Source: Butyricicoccus pullicaecorum (GTDB taxonomy: Bacteria > Bacillota > Clostridia > Oscillospirales > Butyricicoccaceae). From it: a stretch of 64,000 nucleotides of DNA. The translations under genes and the position numbers were made by a program. How positions within the stretch are numbered: the stretch's first letter is position 1; each line of letters opens with the position of its first letter. The stretch is from the NCBI GenBank assembly GCA_021531865.1, contig JAFBIW010000009.1, positions 1 to 64,000 on the forward strand, written 5' to 3'. Under the pieces are notes generated by a model that saw only the letters and a program-made list of their open reading frames with translations, was not told the origin of the DNA and made no database searches. Of the stretch, positions 43,786-50,403 are shown piece after piece.

Positions 43786-44922
43786 ATGGGTTTTCAGTTT
43801 GAAGCAGGATTGGACAATGTAGTCAACATCAAGGTCATCGGCATCGGCGGCGGCGGCAACAACGCAGTCAACCGCATGATTACGAGCGGCATTCAGGGCG
43901 TTGAGTTCATCGCCATCAACACCGACAAGCAGGCGCTGGCGTATTCGCAGGCGCCCACCAAGATCCAGATCGGTGAGAAGATCACCAAGGGTCAGGGCGC
44001 AGGCTCCGACCCGACCAAGGGCCAGAAGGCGGCTGAGGAAAGCAAGGACGAGATCGCTGCGGCCATCGAGGGCGCGCACATGGTCTTCATCACCGCCGGC
44101 ATGGGCGGCGGCACCGGCACCGGTGCGGCGCCCGTCGTCGCGGAGATCGCCCGCTCCATGGGCATGCTGACCGTCGGCGTCGTCACCCGCCCCTTTGCGT
44201 TCGAGGGCAAGAAGCGCCTCGAGCAGGCGCTGTACGGCATCGAGAACCTGCGTGAGAACGTCGATTCTCTCGTCATCATCCCGAACGAGCGCCTGAAGTT
44301 CGTTTCCGAGCAGAAGATCACCTTCAAGAACGCGTTCGACATCGCGGACGGCGTTCTGCGTCAGGCGGTTGCCAACATCTCCGAGCTGATCACCGTGCCC
44401 GGCTTCATCAACCTCGACTTCGCGGACGTCACCTCGGTCATGAAGGACGCGGGCTTCGCCCACATCGGCACCGGCCGCGCCGCCGGCAAGGACAAGGCGG
44501 CTGAGGCGGCTCAGATGGCAATTTCCAGCCCGCTGCTCGAGACCTCGATCGACAACGCCCGCGGCGTCATCCTCTCGATCATTGGCTCGGCCGACATCGG
44601 CCTCGAGGAAATCGAGACCGCCGCCGGTATGGTACAGGAGGCCGCGCATCCGGATGCGCACATCATCTTCGGCGCTTCGATCGACGAGGAGCTGGACGAC
44701 GAGATCCGCGTCGTTGTCATCGCGACCGGCTTCGACACCATCCCCGATTCGGCCAAGGGCCCGGACGGTCAGGCCGTGGCCGGCAAGGCAGCCGCGCCCG
44801 CTTCCTCCCGCCTGTTCTCGGGCGCGAAGAAGGCCGAGCCGCAGCAGTCCCAGCAGGCGCAGTCCTCGGTCGATGACGACGCCTTCGACACCATCATGAA
44901 GATCTTCAACCACAACAACTGA
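43786..44922 (+). CDS. ftsZ: Cell-division GTPase FtsZ
   Basis: A 378-aa tubulin homologue forming the division ring. GTP-binding GGGTGTG (107-113), N-terminal [14 protein letters not shown]7 loop NLDFADV, and the C-terminal binding peptide near [14 protein letters not shown] after a Ala/Gln/Ser-rich linker. TTAACGGAGGACGG precedes the ATG. No ftsA is present next to it. Ends with a terminator. Confidence 0.97.
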   Translation: MGFQFEAGLDNVVNIKVIGIGGGGNNAVNRMITSGIQGVEFIAINTDKQALAYSQAPTKIQIGEKITKGQGAGSDPTKGQKAAEESKDEIAAAIEGAHMVFITAGMGGGTGTGAAPVVAEIARSMGMLTVGVVTRPFAFEGKKRLEQALYGIENLRENVDSLVIIPNERLKFVSEQKITFKNAFDIADGVLRQAVANISELITVPGFINLDFADVTSVMKDAGFAHIGTGRAAGKDKAAEAAQMAISSPLLETSIDNARGVILSIIGSADIGLEEIETAAGMVQEAAHPDAHIIFGASIDEELDDEIRVVVIATGFDTIPDSAKGPDGQAVAGKAAAPASSRLFSGAKKAEPQQSQQAQSSVDDDAFDTIMKIFNHNN

Positions 44923-44943
44923 TTCCCCGCGCAGACATAACAA

Positions 44944-44969
44944 AACAGCCCTGTATCAGGGCTGTTTTT
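44944..44969 (+). terminator. Terminator of ftsZ
   Basis: AACAGCCCTG-TAT-CAGGGCTGTTTTT, perfect stem and T-run, 22 bp after the stop codon. Confidence 0.9.
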
Positions 44970-44989
44970 GCCCGCTTGCAGGGAAAACA

Positions 44990-45137
44990 CCAAACGATCA
45001 TTTGATTTCAGGAAAAGGATGTGATGAATTCCGTGAGTCCGGAACCGAGTCGAAAACGGTACATGAAACAGATTTGCGGCGCGTCGCATCCCCGGGCGGA
45101 GGTACCGGTCTGATACGCCGCAGAAAGGCGGTAATCT
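44990..45137 (+). other. Structured leader region upstream of corA
   Basis: About 150 bp with no gene. Near the corA start GCGGCG (about 45075) can pair with CGCCGC around an inner CCGG/CCGG stem, and other short stems exist. It does not match the M-box (Mg2+) riboswitch pattern that I would expect before a magnesium transporter, nor another riboswitch I can name. Confidence 0.35.
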
Positions 45138-46082
45138 ATGGTCGAATATTTCAAATCGGACGCGGGCCGGGTCGCGCCGGTCGCGGGCTATGAGCCGGGC
45201 TGCTGGATCAACCTGATCTGCCCGTCGTCCGACGAATTCAGCCGTGTGCTCGAGGCCACGGGCGTGGAGGAAGACTTCCTGCGCGCCGCCCTCGACCCGG
45301 AGGAAAGCTCCCGTGTCGATATCGAGGAGGATCAGACCCTGCTGATCGTCGATATCCCAACGCTCGAGGAATCCAACGTCGAGCAGGACGAATCCAAGAT
45401 CTTCGGCACCCTGCCAATGGGCATCATCGTGCTGTCCGACGCGGTCATCACGGTCTGCTTGCAGGACACCGACGTCCTGCGTGCGATCTCGAACAACAAG
45501 GTGCGCGACATCCACACCGCGCTGCGCACCCGCTTCGTTTTACAGATCCTGCTGCGCGTGGCCGGCATGTTCCTGCGCAGTCTGCGCATGATCGAGCGCG
45601 ACTACACCCGTCTGGAGCGGCAGTTGTATGACTCGCTCAAGAACGAGGAGCTGCTGCAATTACTCGATCTGTCCAAGTCGCTCGTCTATTTCTCGGCGTC
45701 GCTGAAGGGCAACGAGGTCACAATGGAAAAAATGCTGCGCGGACGCATCCTCAAGCTGTACGAGGACGATCGCGACCTGCTCGAGGACGCGCTCATCGAG
45801 ATCCGGCAGGCGAACGAGATGGCCGGTGTTTATTCAAGCATTCTGGCCGGTACGATGGACGCCTACGCCTCGGTCGTATCCAACAACCTGAACATCATCA
45901 TGAAGGTGCTGACCGTCATCACCATCATCATGACCATCCCGAACATCATTTTCGGCTTCTATGGCATGAATATCGAGAACAACGCCCTGCCGCTGGCGCA
46001 GTTTTGGTGGGTTCCGTGCGTGATCGCGGTCGTCGGCTGCGTCTGCGCATGGATCTTCATGAAGAAGAAGGATCTGACCTGA
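45138..46082 (+). CDS. CorA-family magnesium/divalent cation channel
   Basis: A 314-aa CorA-type channel. Long N-terminal cytoplasmic domain (1-245, with coiled helices), then two transmembrane segments (about 250-272 and 288-307) with the selectivity motif YGMN between them, followed by NIENN in the loop. Ends with a KKKDLT basic tail. Pentameric Mg2+ (or Co2+/Ni2+) uptake is expected; some family members export. AAAGGCGG precedes the ATG. Confidence 0.9.
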   Translation: MVEYFKSDAGRVAPVAGYEPGCWINLICPSSDEFSRVLEATGVEEDFLRAALDPEESSRVDIEEDQTLLIVDIPTLEESNVEQDESKIFGTLPMGIIVLSDAVITVCLQDTDVLRAISNNKVRDIHTALRTRFVLQILLRVAGMFLRSLRMIERDYTRLERQLYDSLKNEELLQLLDLSKSLVYFSASLKGNEVTMEKMLRGRILKLYEDDRDLLEDALIEIRQANEMAGVYSSILAGTMDAYASVVSNNLNIIMKVLTVITIIMTIPNIIFGFYGMNIENNALPLAQFWWVPCVIAVVGCVCAWIFMKKKDLT

Positions 46083-46092
46083 CCGCATTCAA

Positions 46093-46119
46093 AAAAGGAC
46101 TGCCTCCGGCAGCCCTTTT
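46093..46119 (+). terminator. Terminator of corA
   Basis: AAAAGGACTGCC-TCC-GGCAGCCCTTTT stem with one mismatch, then GTTTTCC. Confidence 0.75.
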
Positions 46120-46143
46120 GTTTTCCGTGGAGGAGGGAGCAAG

Positions 46144-46287
46144 GTGAAGACCACAAAGCAGAAGATCATGTTCGTCGTGGGCGTGATCCTCATCCTGATC
46201 GGACTGGGCATGGGCTGGGTGCAGAAGCACGAGCCCGCGCAGTCGGCCGCGCCTGCTGCGGTCTGCGTGTCCGCAGCCGTTCTTTGA
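46144..46287 (+). CDS. Small single-pass membrane peptide (47 aa)
   Basis: A GTG-initiated 47-aa ORF, MKTTKQKIMFVVGVILILI then a short GLGMGW turn and an Ala-rich outer end. GGAGGAGGGAGC sits just before the GTG, a strong ribosome-binding site. One transmembrane segment (about 8-24), basic inside start. It lies between two terminators (corA and the bidirectional one at 46295). Not recognised; could be a membrane peptide toxin, subunit or regulator of CorA, but nothing shows which. Confidence 0.55.
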   Translation: MKTTKQKIMFVVGVILILIGLGMGWVQKHEPAQSAAPAAVCVSAAVL

Positions 46288-46294
46288 CCGAAAA

Positions 46295-46322
46295 AAATCT
46301 CCCTACATAGAGGGAGATTTTT
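46295..46322. terminator. Bidirectional terminator
   Basis: AAATCTCCCT / AGGGAGATTT, perfect 10-bp stem with A-run and T-run, between the small peptide gene and the convergent phosphatase gene. Confidence 0.85.
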
Positions 46323-46333
46323 CATATGTGCGC

Positions 46334-47134
46334 TTATTCGGCGGGCGGGATCTCGCCGACGCCGTTTAAGATGTGGCGCGGGCGATAGGCGTAGTTTTCG
46401 ACCTCCTCCCGGGTCGTGCAGCCCGAGAGCACGAGCACGGTGTCCAGACCGGTCTCGACGCCCGCGACGATGTCGGTGTCCATGCGGTCGCCGATCATGA
46501 CGGCCTCGTTCGAATGCACGCCCAGCAGGCGCAGGCCGGTGCGCATCATCAGCGGGTTGGGCTTGCCCACATAGTAGGCCTTCTTGCCGGTGGCCAGCTC
46601 GATCGGCGCGACGAGCGCCCGGCAGGCCGGGATGATGCCCCGTTCGGAGGGGCCGGTCAGATCGGAATTGGTCGCGATCAGGCGCGCGCCGCGCTGGACG
46701 TAGCCCACCGCCTGTACGATGGTTTCGTAGTTGTAGCCGGTTGTCTCGCCCGCGATGACGTAGTCCGGATCGACGTCGTTCATCGTGATGCCCACATCGT
46801 ACAGGGCGTTGAGCAGGCCGGGCGCGCCGATGACATAGGCCGAGCAGCCGGGCGACTGCGTCTGGAGGAAGGCGGCGGTCGCCAGTGCGCTGGTGTAAAA
46901 ATGATCCTCGCTGACGTCCAGCCCCATGCGGGCCAGCTTCTGCTGCAGCTCGCGGGGCGAGCGCTCGCTCGAGTTCGTTAGAAAGAGGAAGCGCTTGTCC
47001 TCGCGGATCAGCCATTCGACAAATTCCCGGACGCCGGGCAGCAGACGGTTGCCGTGATAGATCACGCCGTCCATATCGCAGATAAAGCCTTTCTTGCCGC
47101 GCAGCTCGGCAAGCGGCTCAGTTTGTTCGATCAT
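46334..47134 (-). CDS. HAD-superfamily phosphatase of the NagD/AraL type
   Basis: A 266-aa HAD hydrolase, subclass IIA. Motif I DMDGVIYHG (nucleophile Asp and acid Asp), motif II FLTNSSERSP, Lys in VGKPNPLMM, motif III GDRMDTDI. NagD-like enzymes dephosphorylate nucleotides or sugar phosphates; substrate not predictable. AAAGGAGT before the Met of MIEQTEP chooses the start; the frame is open further upstream without a site. Has its own promoter with a palindrome over the start of transcription. Confidence 0.88.
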   Translation of the reverse strand: MIEQTEPLAELRGKKGFICDMDGVIYHGNRLLPGVREFVEWLIREDKRFLFLTNSSERSPRELQQKLARMGLDVSEDHFYTSALATAAFLQTQSPGCSAYVIGAPGLLNALYDVGITMNDVDPDYVIAGETTGYNYETIVQAVGYVQRGARLIATNSDLTGPSERGIIPACRALVAPIELATGKKAYYVGKPNPLMMRTGLRLLGVHSNEAVMIGDRMDTDIVAGVETGLDTVLVLSGCTTREEVENYAYRPRHILNGVGEIPPAE

Positions 47135-47161
47135 TGTGTGTACTCCTTTCCGATGCGAAGA

Positions 47162-47214
47162 AACGGTAGAAACCGTTCGGAAACTATTATGAGGAAAAAT
47201 CGGGAAAAAAACAA
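47162..47214 (-). promoter_or_regulatory. Promoter and palindrome upstream of the NagD-type gene
   Basis: Minus strand: TTGTTT (47209-47214), 17 bp, CATAAT (47186-47191). Downstream of the -10 an inverted repeat AACGGT-AGAA-ACCGTT (47162-47177) lies where an operator would block transcription. Confidence 0.5.
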
Positions 47215-47232
47215 GCAAGCCTTTGTAAAATT

Positions 47233-48495
47233 TTAAATGTCGCGGCGGTAGCGACCCCAGCGGCGCGCCCCGGCCAGCGAGGTCACCAGCGTGAGCACGG
47301 CGAAGCAGAGTAGGAAGGCCATCGCGGCCGTCCAGCCCCAGCGGTCGGAGACAAAGCCCACGCCGTAGGACGACAGGGCGGAGCCGAGGTAGCACGCGCT
47401 GTTGAACACGCCGGTCACCGAGGACGCCCGGCCGACCGCGCCGAAGTGGATGGGCAGCAGGTTGATGATCATTTGGTTCGCGCCCACAAGCGCGGTCGAG
47501 GAAAAGGTCATCAAAAAGAGGGAAAGCCCGGCGTGCGCCGTGCCGGTCAGGCAGAGGACGGCCAGTGCGCCGCCTGCCGCCGCCATGAATCCGGCGGTGC
47601 CCAGCAGCTCATTGCGGATATAGCGCGCGGCCAGCCACTTGGCGAGGTACACGCCCGCCAGATTGAACGCGGGCAGGACGACCGACAGGGCGACCGACCG
47701 CGCCGCGCCCAGCGAGAAGCACTCGTCGAGATAGGTGGGCACCCAGTTTTGCAGGCCGTCGCGCAGCAGGCCGAGCGAGACCGCGCCTGGCACGGTCAGC
47801 AGGGTGCCCGAGACGATCAGGATGGCGATGAGGCTGCCGTTCGCGCCCCGCTCCTGCACGCTCAGCGTGATCTGCTCGACCGGCCCGTTCTGCGCGGTCT
47901 CGCGCTCATAATACGACATCCGCCGCCAGAAGATCGCCGCCGCCAGCAGCATCAGCAGGGCGGAGAGCAGGAACTCGGCCTGCCAGCCGGTCAGGCGGAG
48001 CAGCAGGGAGGCGACGAGATAGGACGCGATCGTCGCGATCGGATAGGTCGCGCCCGCGTTCGAGCAGGCACGCTTGCGGCAGTCGGGCGGGAGCATCTCG
48101 GAGAAGACCCGGGCGGCGGGCGACCACAGCAGGGACTGGAACACGCCGTTGAGCGTCCAGAGCGCCAGCATGACCGGGTAGGACGCGCCCGAAAGCCCCA
48201 TGCCCAGATTGAGCAGGGCGGAGCCGGTCACGCCGGTGAAGATCAGCTTTTTCGGGCTGATCCGGTCGCCCAGAAAGCCGGAAAGGAGCTGGCACACGCC
48301 GTAAACGACGAAGAACAGCGTGCCGATCAGCCCGGCCTGCGGCTTGCTCAGCCCCTCCCGTGCGATCAGCTCGGCCATGACGGCGGCGTAGCTCATGCGC
48401 CCGAACAGGCCGACGACATAGGCGCCGGCGGCGGTCAGGAACAGACCGTTTGCCAGCGCGGGCGGACAAACGCGCCGCGTGCGGATGGATTCCAT
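47233..48495 (-). CDS. MFS transporter (organophosphate:phosphate antiporter-like)
   Basis: A 420-aa major facilitator with 12 hydrophobic segments. N-terminal GRMSYAAVMAELI and the loop motif GFLGDRISPKKLIFTG point to the GlpT/UhpT-like group. Substrate unknown; possibilities include sugar phosphates or small organic acids. GAGGGG precedes the ATG. Divergent from yaaA; the downstream phosphatase gene faces the same way but has its own promoter. Confidence 0.85.
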   Translation of the reverse strand: MESIRTRRVCPPALANGLFLTAAGAYVVGLFGRMSYAAVMAELIAREGLSKPQAGLIGTLFFVVYGVCQLLSGFLGDRISPKKLIFTGVTGSALLNLGMGLSGASYPVMLALWTLNGVFQSLLWSPAARVFSEMLPPDCRKRACSNAGATYPIATIASYLVASLLLRLTGWQAEFLLSALLMLLAAAIFWRRMSYYERETAQNGPVEQITLSVQERGANGSLIAILIVSGTLLTVPGAVSLGLLRDGLQNWVPTYLDECFSLGAARSVALSVVLPAFNLAGVYLAKWLAARYIRNELLGTAGFMAAAGGALAVLCLTGTAHAGLSLFLMTFSSTALVGANQMIINLLPIHFGAVGRASSVTGVFNSACYLGSALSSYGVGFVSDRWGWTAAMAFLLCFAVLTLVTSLAGARRWGRYRRDI

Positions 48496-48569
48496 AGCAA
48501 ATTTCCCCTCTTTTTACAATTCAAATGTCATTGTAGCAGTTTATCCCGCGAAATGCAAGGGAAACCGCT

Positions 48570-48598
48570 TGCAATTATGGCGCGCAGAAGTTACAATA
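48570..48598 (+). promoter_or_regulatory. Promoter of yaaA
   Basis: TTGCAA (48570-48575), 17 bp, TACAAT (48593-48598), 38 bp before the start codon. Confidence 0.7.
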
Positions 48599-48635
48599 AG
48601 AGTAGATTTTAACACAGCGGAAGGAGGCGGGGACG

Positions 48636-49367
48636 ATGCTTGCCATTTTATCTCCCGCGAAGAACATGCGGACCGCGCCGCAGCGCGACGCTGCGTCGAC
48701 CGTGCCCGCGCGCATGGACGAGACCCGCGCCCTGTATGACCTCGTGCGGGACATGCCGGCGTATGAGCTGGAAAGCGCCATGCAGATCAGTCCGCAGCTT
48801 GCGCTCCGGGCGGCGGCGGATTTCGCCGCATGGCAGCCCGAGGGCGGCGCGCCTGCGATTCTGGCCTACGATGGACTGGCCTACAAGAATCTGGACGCGG
48901 ACACCCTGACTGACGATGACCTGCGCTATGCGCAGGAGCATCTTCGCATCATCTCGTCGTTTTACGGCGCGCTGCGTCCGCTGGACGCGGTGCGGCCCTA
49001 CCGGCTGGAGCTGTGCCGCCGTCCGCGCGGACAGAACCTGTACCGTTTCTGGGGCAGCAAGATCCATGACGACGTCTTCGCGGCCGGTCAGCCGGTCATC
49101 AATCTGGCCTCGGCGGAGTACAGCCGGGCGGTCACGGCCCATCTGCGGCCGGACGAGACCTTCCTGACCTGCGAATTTTTGACTTATCGCGGCGGGAAGC
49201 TGCGCTGTCTGGCGGCGGTCGCCAAAATGGCCCGGGGCGCGATGGCGCGATACATCATCCGGAACCGGATCGACGACCCGGCCGGGTTGGTCGCGTTCGA
49301 CGGGCTGGGCTTCTCGTTCGACCCCAACCTGTCGCACAGCGGCGTCATCACCTTTGTGCAGCAGTAA
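48636..49367 (+). CDS. yaaA: Peroxide stress protein YaaA
   Basis: A 243-aa YaaA (DUF328/UPF0246) protein. The start LAILSPAKNM and the interior YDGLAYKNLDADTL, FWGSKIHDDV and ending GFSFDPNLS are typical. In E. coli YaaA lowers free iron during hydrogen peroxide stress and binds DNA. GGAAGGAGG precedes the ATG. Monocistronic, followed by a terminator. Confidence 0.92.
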   Translation: MLAILSPAKNMRTAPQRDAASTVPARMDETRALYDLVRDMPAYELESAMQISPQLALRAAADFAAWQPEGGAPAILAYDGLAYKNLDADTLTDDDLRYAQEHLRIISSFYGALRPLDAVRPYRLELCRRPRGQNLYRFWGSKIHDDVFAAGQPVINLASAEYSRAVTAHLRPDETFLTCEFLTYRGGKLRCLAAVAKMARGAMARYIIRNRIDDPAGLVAFDGLGFSFDPNLSHSGVITFVQQ

Positions 49368-49391
49368 CATCCCAATCGGTGCGTACAGCGG

Positions 49392-49418
49392 AAAACCGGA
49401 CAGTTGTCCGGTTTTTTT
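49392..49418 (+). terminator. Terminator of yaaA
   Basis: AAACCGGACA / TGTCCGGTTT with almost no loop (GT), then seven T in total. Confidence 0.8.
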
Positions 49419-49427
49419 GCTGCGCTC

Positions 49428-49456
49428 TTGCGCCGCGCCGCCGTCCGGCGTATAAT
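49428..49456 (+). promoter_or_regulatory. Promoter of the MarR-family gene
   Basis: TTGCGC (49428-49433), 17 bp, TATAAT (49451-49456), 47 bp before the start. Confidence 0.65.
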
Positions 49457-49503
49457 GGAAGCAGGAAATAGTTGATTATTGCAACAGAAAGAGGGAAGCA
49501 ACC

Positions 49504-49938
49504 ATGATATGTGCCAACGGCGTGATCCGGCGGGCCGAACAGAGCTTTGTGCGCAGCCGTCTGGGTACGCTCGGGCTGACGCCGGCCGATTCCTTCAGCC
49601 TGCACACGATCTCGGTGCTGGGCACCTGCAATCAGGACGCGCTGTGTGTGCGGCTCGAGCTGGATAAGGGCCGGGTGGCCAAGCTGCTGGCCCGGCTGGA
49701 GGCGATGGGGCTGGTGCGCCGCACGGTCAACGCGAGCAACAAGCGGGAAAAGCTGGTCGCGCTGACCGACGCGGGCCGCGCCGCCCTGCGGCAGGTGGAC
49801 GCCGCTTTTTCGGAATGGGAGGAGATCGAGCTGCAGAGCTTCACCCCGGACGAGCGGCGGCAGTATCTGGCCTTCCTCGACCGCATCGCCCAAAACGTCG
49901 CCCGAGCCCGCCGCGCGGGCTGGCCGGATGCGGACTAA
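49504..49938 (+). CDS. MarR-family transcriptional regulator
   Basis: A 144-aa winged-helix protein. The DNA-binding segment reads LELDKGRVAKLLARLEAMGLVRRTVNASNKREKLVALTDAGR (recognition helix then wing), the MarR pattern. The N-terminus contains Cys3 and Cys43, which could serve thiol sensing as in OhrR, though the position is unusual. No gene for a partner adjoins; target unknown. AGAGGGAAGC before the ATG. Confidence 0.88.
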   Translation: MICANGVIRRAEQSFVRSRLGTLGLTPADSFSLHTISVLGTCNQDALCVRLELDKGRVAKLLARLEAMGLVRRTVNASNKREKLVALTDAGRAALRQVDAAFSEWEEIELQSFTPDERRQYLAFLDRIAQNVARARRAGWPDAD

Positions 49939-49955
49939 ATCCATGCAGCACAGCG

Positions 49956-49993
49956 AAAAGCACCCCGTCCTTTCTGGACAGGGTGCTTTTTTT
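49956..49993 (+). terminator. Terminator of the MarR-family gene
   Basis: AAAAGCACCCCGTCC / GGACAGGGTGCTTTT stem with one mismatch, loop TTTCT, T-run of seven or more. Confidence 0.85.
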
Positions 49994-50019
49994 ACACGGA
50001 ATTTACACAAACCTTTCAT
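49991..50019 (+). promoter_or_regulatory. PhoP-box-like direct repeats
   Basis: TTTACA (49991-49996), TTTACA (50002-50007), then TTTCAT (50014-50019), i.e. direct repeats at 11-12 bp intervals, as in PhoP boxes of Firmicutes (TTAACA-like, 11-bp period). They lie upstream of the VTC-like gene remnant. Inference from pattern only; the left repeat overlaps the terminator T-run. Confidence 0.35.
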
Positions 50020-50076
50020 GCGCCCGTCACACAGGGTGGATATACTCAAGGCAGCCTAAAAAAGGAGGAGGATATC

Positions 50077-50163
50077 ATGGACGTGCAGCCCCGACATGAG
50101 CTGAAGCACGAGATTTCCCACGGCGACTATCAGGCGCTGCGGCGGCGGCTTCCCGGGCGGTGA
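50077..50163 (+). pseudogene. Remnant of a VTC-domain polyphosphate polymerase gene (N-terminal 28 codons)
   Basis: AAAGGAGGAGG leads into an ATG ORF of 28 codons, MDVQPRHELKHEISHGDYQA then LRRRLPGR-stop. RHELKHEIS-x-xDYxALRxRL is the N-terminal signature of bacterial VTC-domain proteins (about 230-260 aa), which make polyphosphate. Everything after it is missing, and the next frame carries a CotH-like tail. The intact translation-start signals with an aborted body indicate a deletion, with the remnant still possibly transcribed. Confidence 0.55.
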
Positions 50164-50284
50164 CCGTGGAAATATGCAGCCGCCGACAGACGGCGCAGCC
50201 GCACCGGAACAGACCGGTCAGCAGCCCGCAGACGGCATCCGTCAGGGCGAAAAACCCGATAAAACAGCGAAAGCAGGCGCGTAA
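50144..50284 (+). pseudogene. Remnant of the C-terminal tail of a CotH-like protein
   Basis: In the +1-shifted frame relative to the VTC remnant the sequence reads GGFPGGDRGNMQPPTDG, then AAAPEQTGQQPADG and a KPDKTAKAGA end before TAA. Gly/Pro/Gln-rich tails with PGGD and MQPPTDG-type segments are common at the C-terminus of clostridial CotH kinase-family spore coat proteins, which are encoded beside VTC and DUF4956 genes. The join with the VTC remnant suggests one internal deletion removed the operon. The TAA lies in the loop of the next terminator. Confidence 0.4.
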
Positions 50285-50298
50285 GCGCCTGCTTTTTT
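50270..50298 (+). terminator. Terminator after the VTC/CotH remnant
   Basis: AAAGCAGGCGC-GTAA-GCGCCTGCTTT, 11-bp perfect stem and six T. The stop codon of the CotH-like tail is in its loop. Confidence 0.85.
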
Positions 50299-50311
50299 GC
50301 ATGTTACGCCA

Positions 50312-50341
50312 AAGGGCAGTCCCGAACCCGGGACTGCCCTT
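50312..50341. terminator. Perfect 13-bp hairpin between remnant and gpmI
   Basis: AAGGGCAGTCCCG-AACC-CGGGACTGCCCTT. On the minus strand it follows the gpmI stop by 62 bp and may terminate that operon, though its T-run is short (CCCTTTGG). Confidence 0.5.
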
Positions 50342-50403
50342 CAGCGGTTTATGGAAGAGAAGCATCATGAATTTGCGCCTTGCGGCGCACAGGTGGACAA
50401 AAC

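Noticed and set aside
44990-45137. M-box magnesium riboswitch before corA
   Set aside because: The conserved M-box blocks could not be found; kept only as an unassigned leader.
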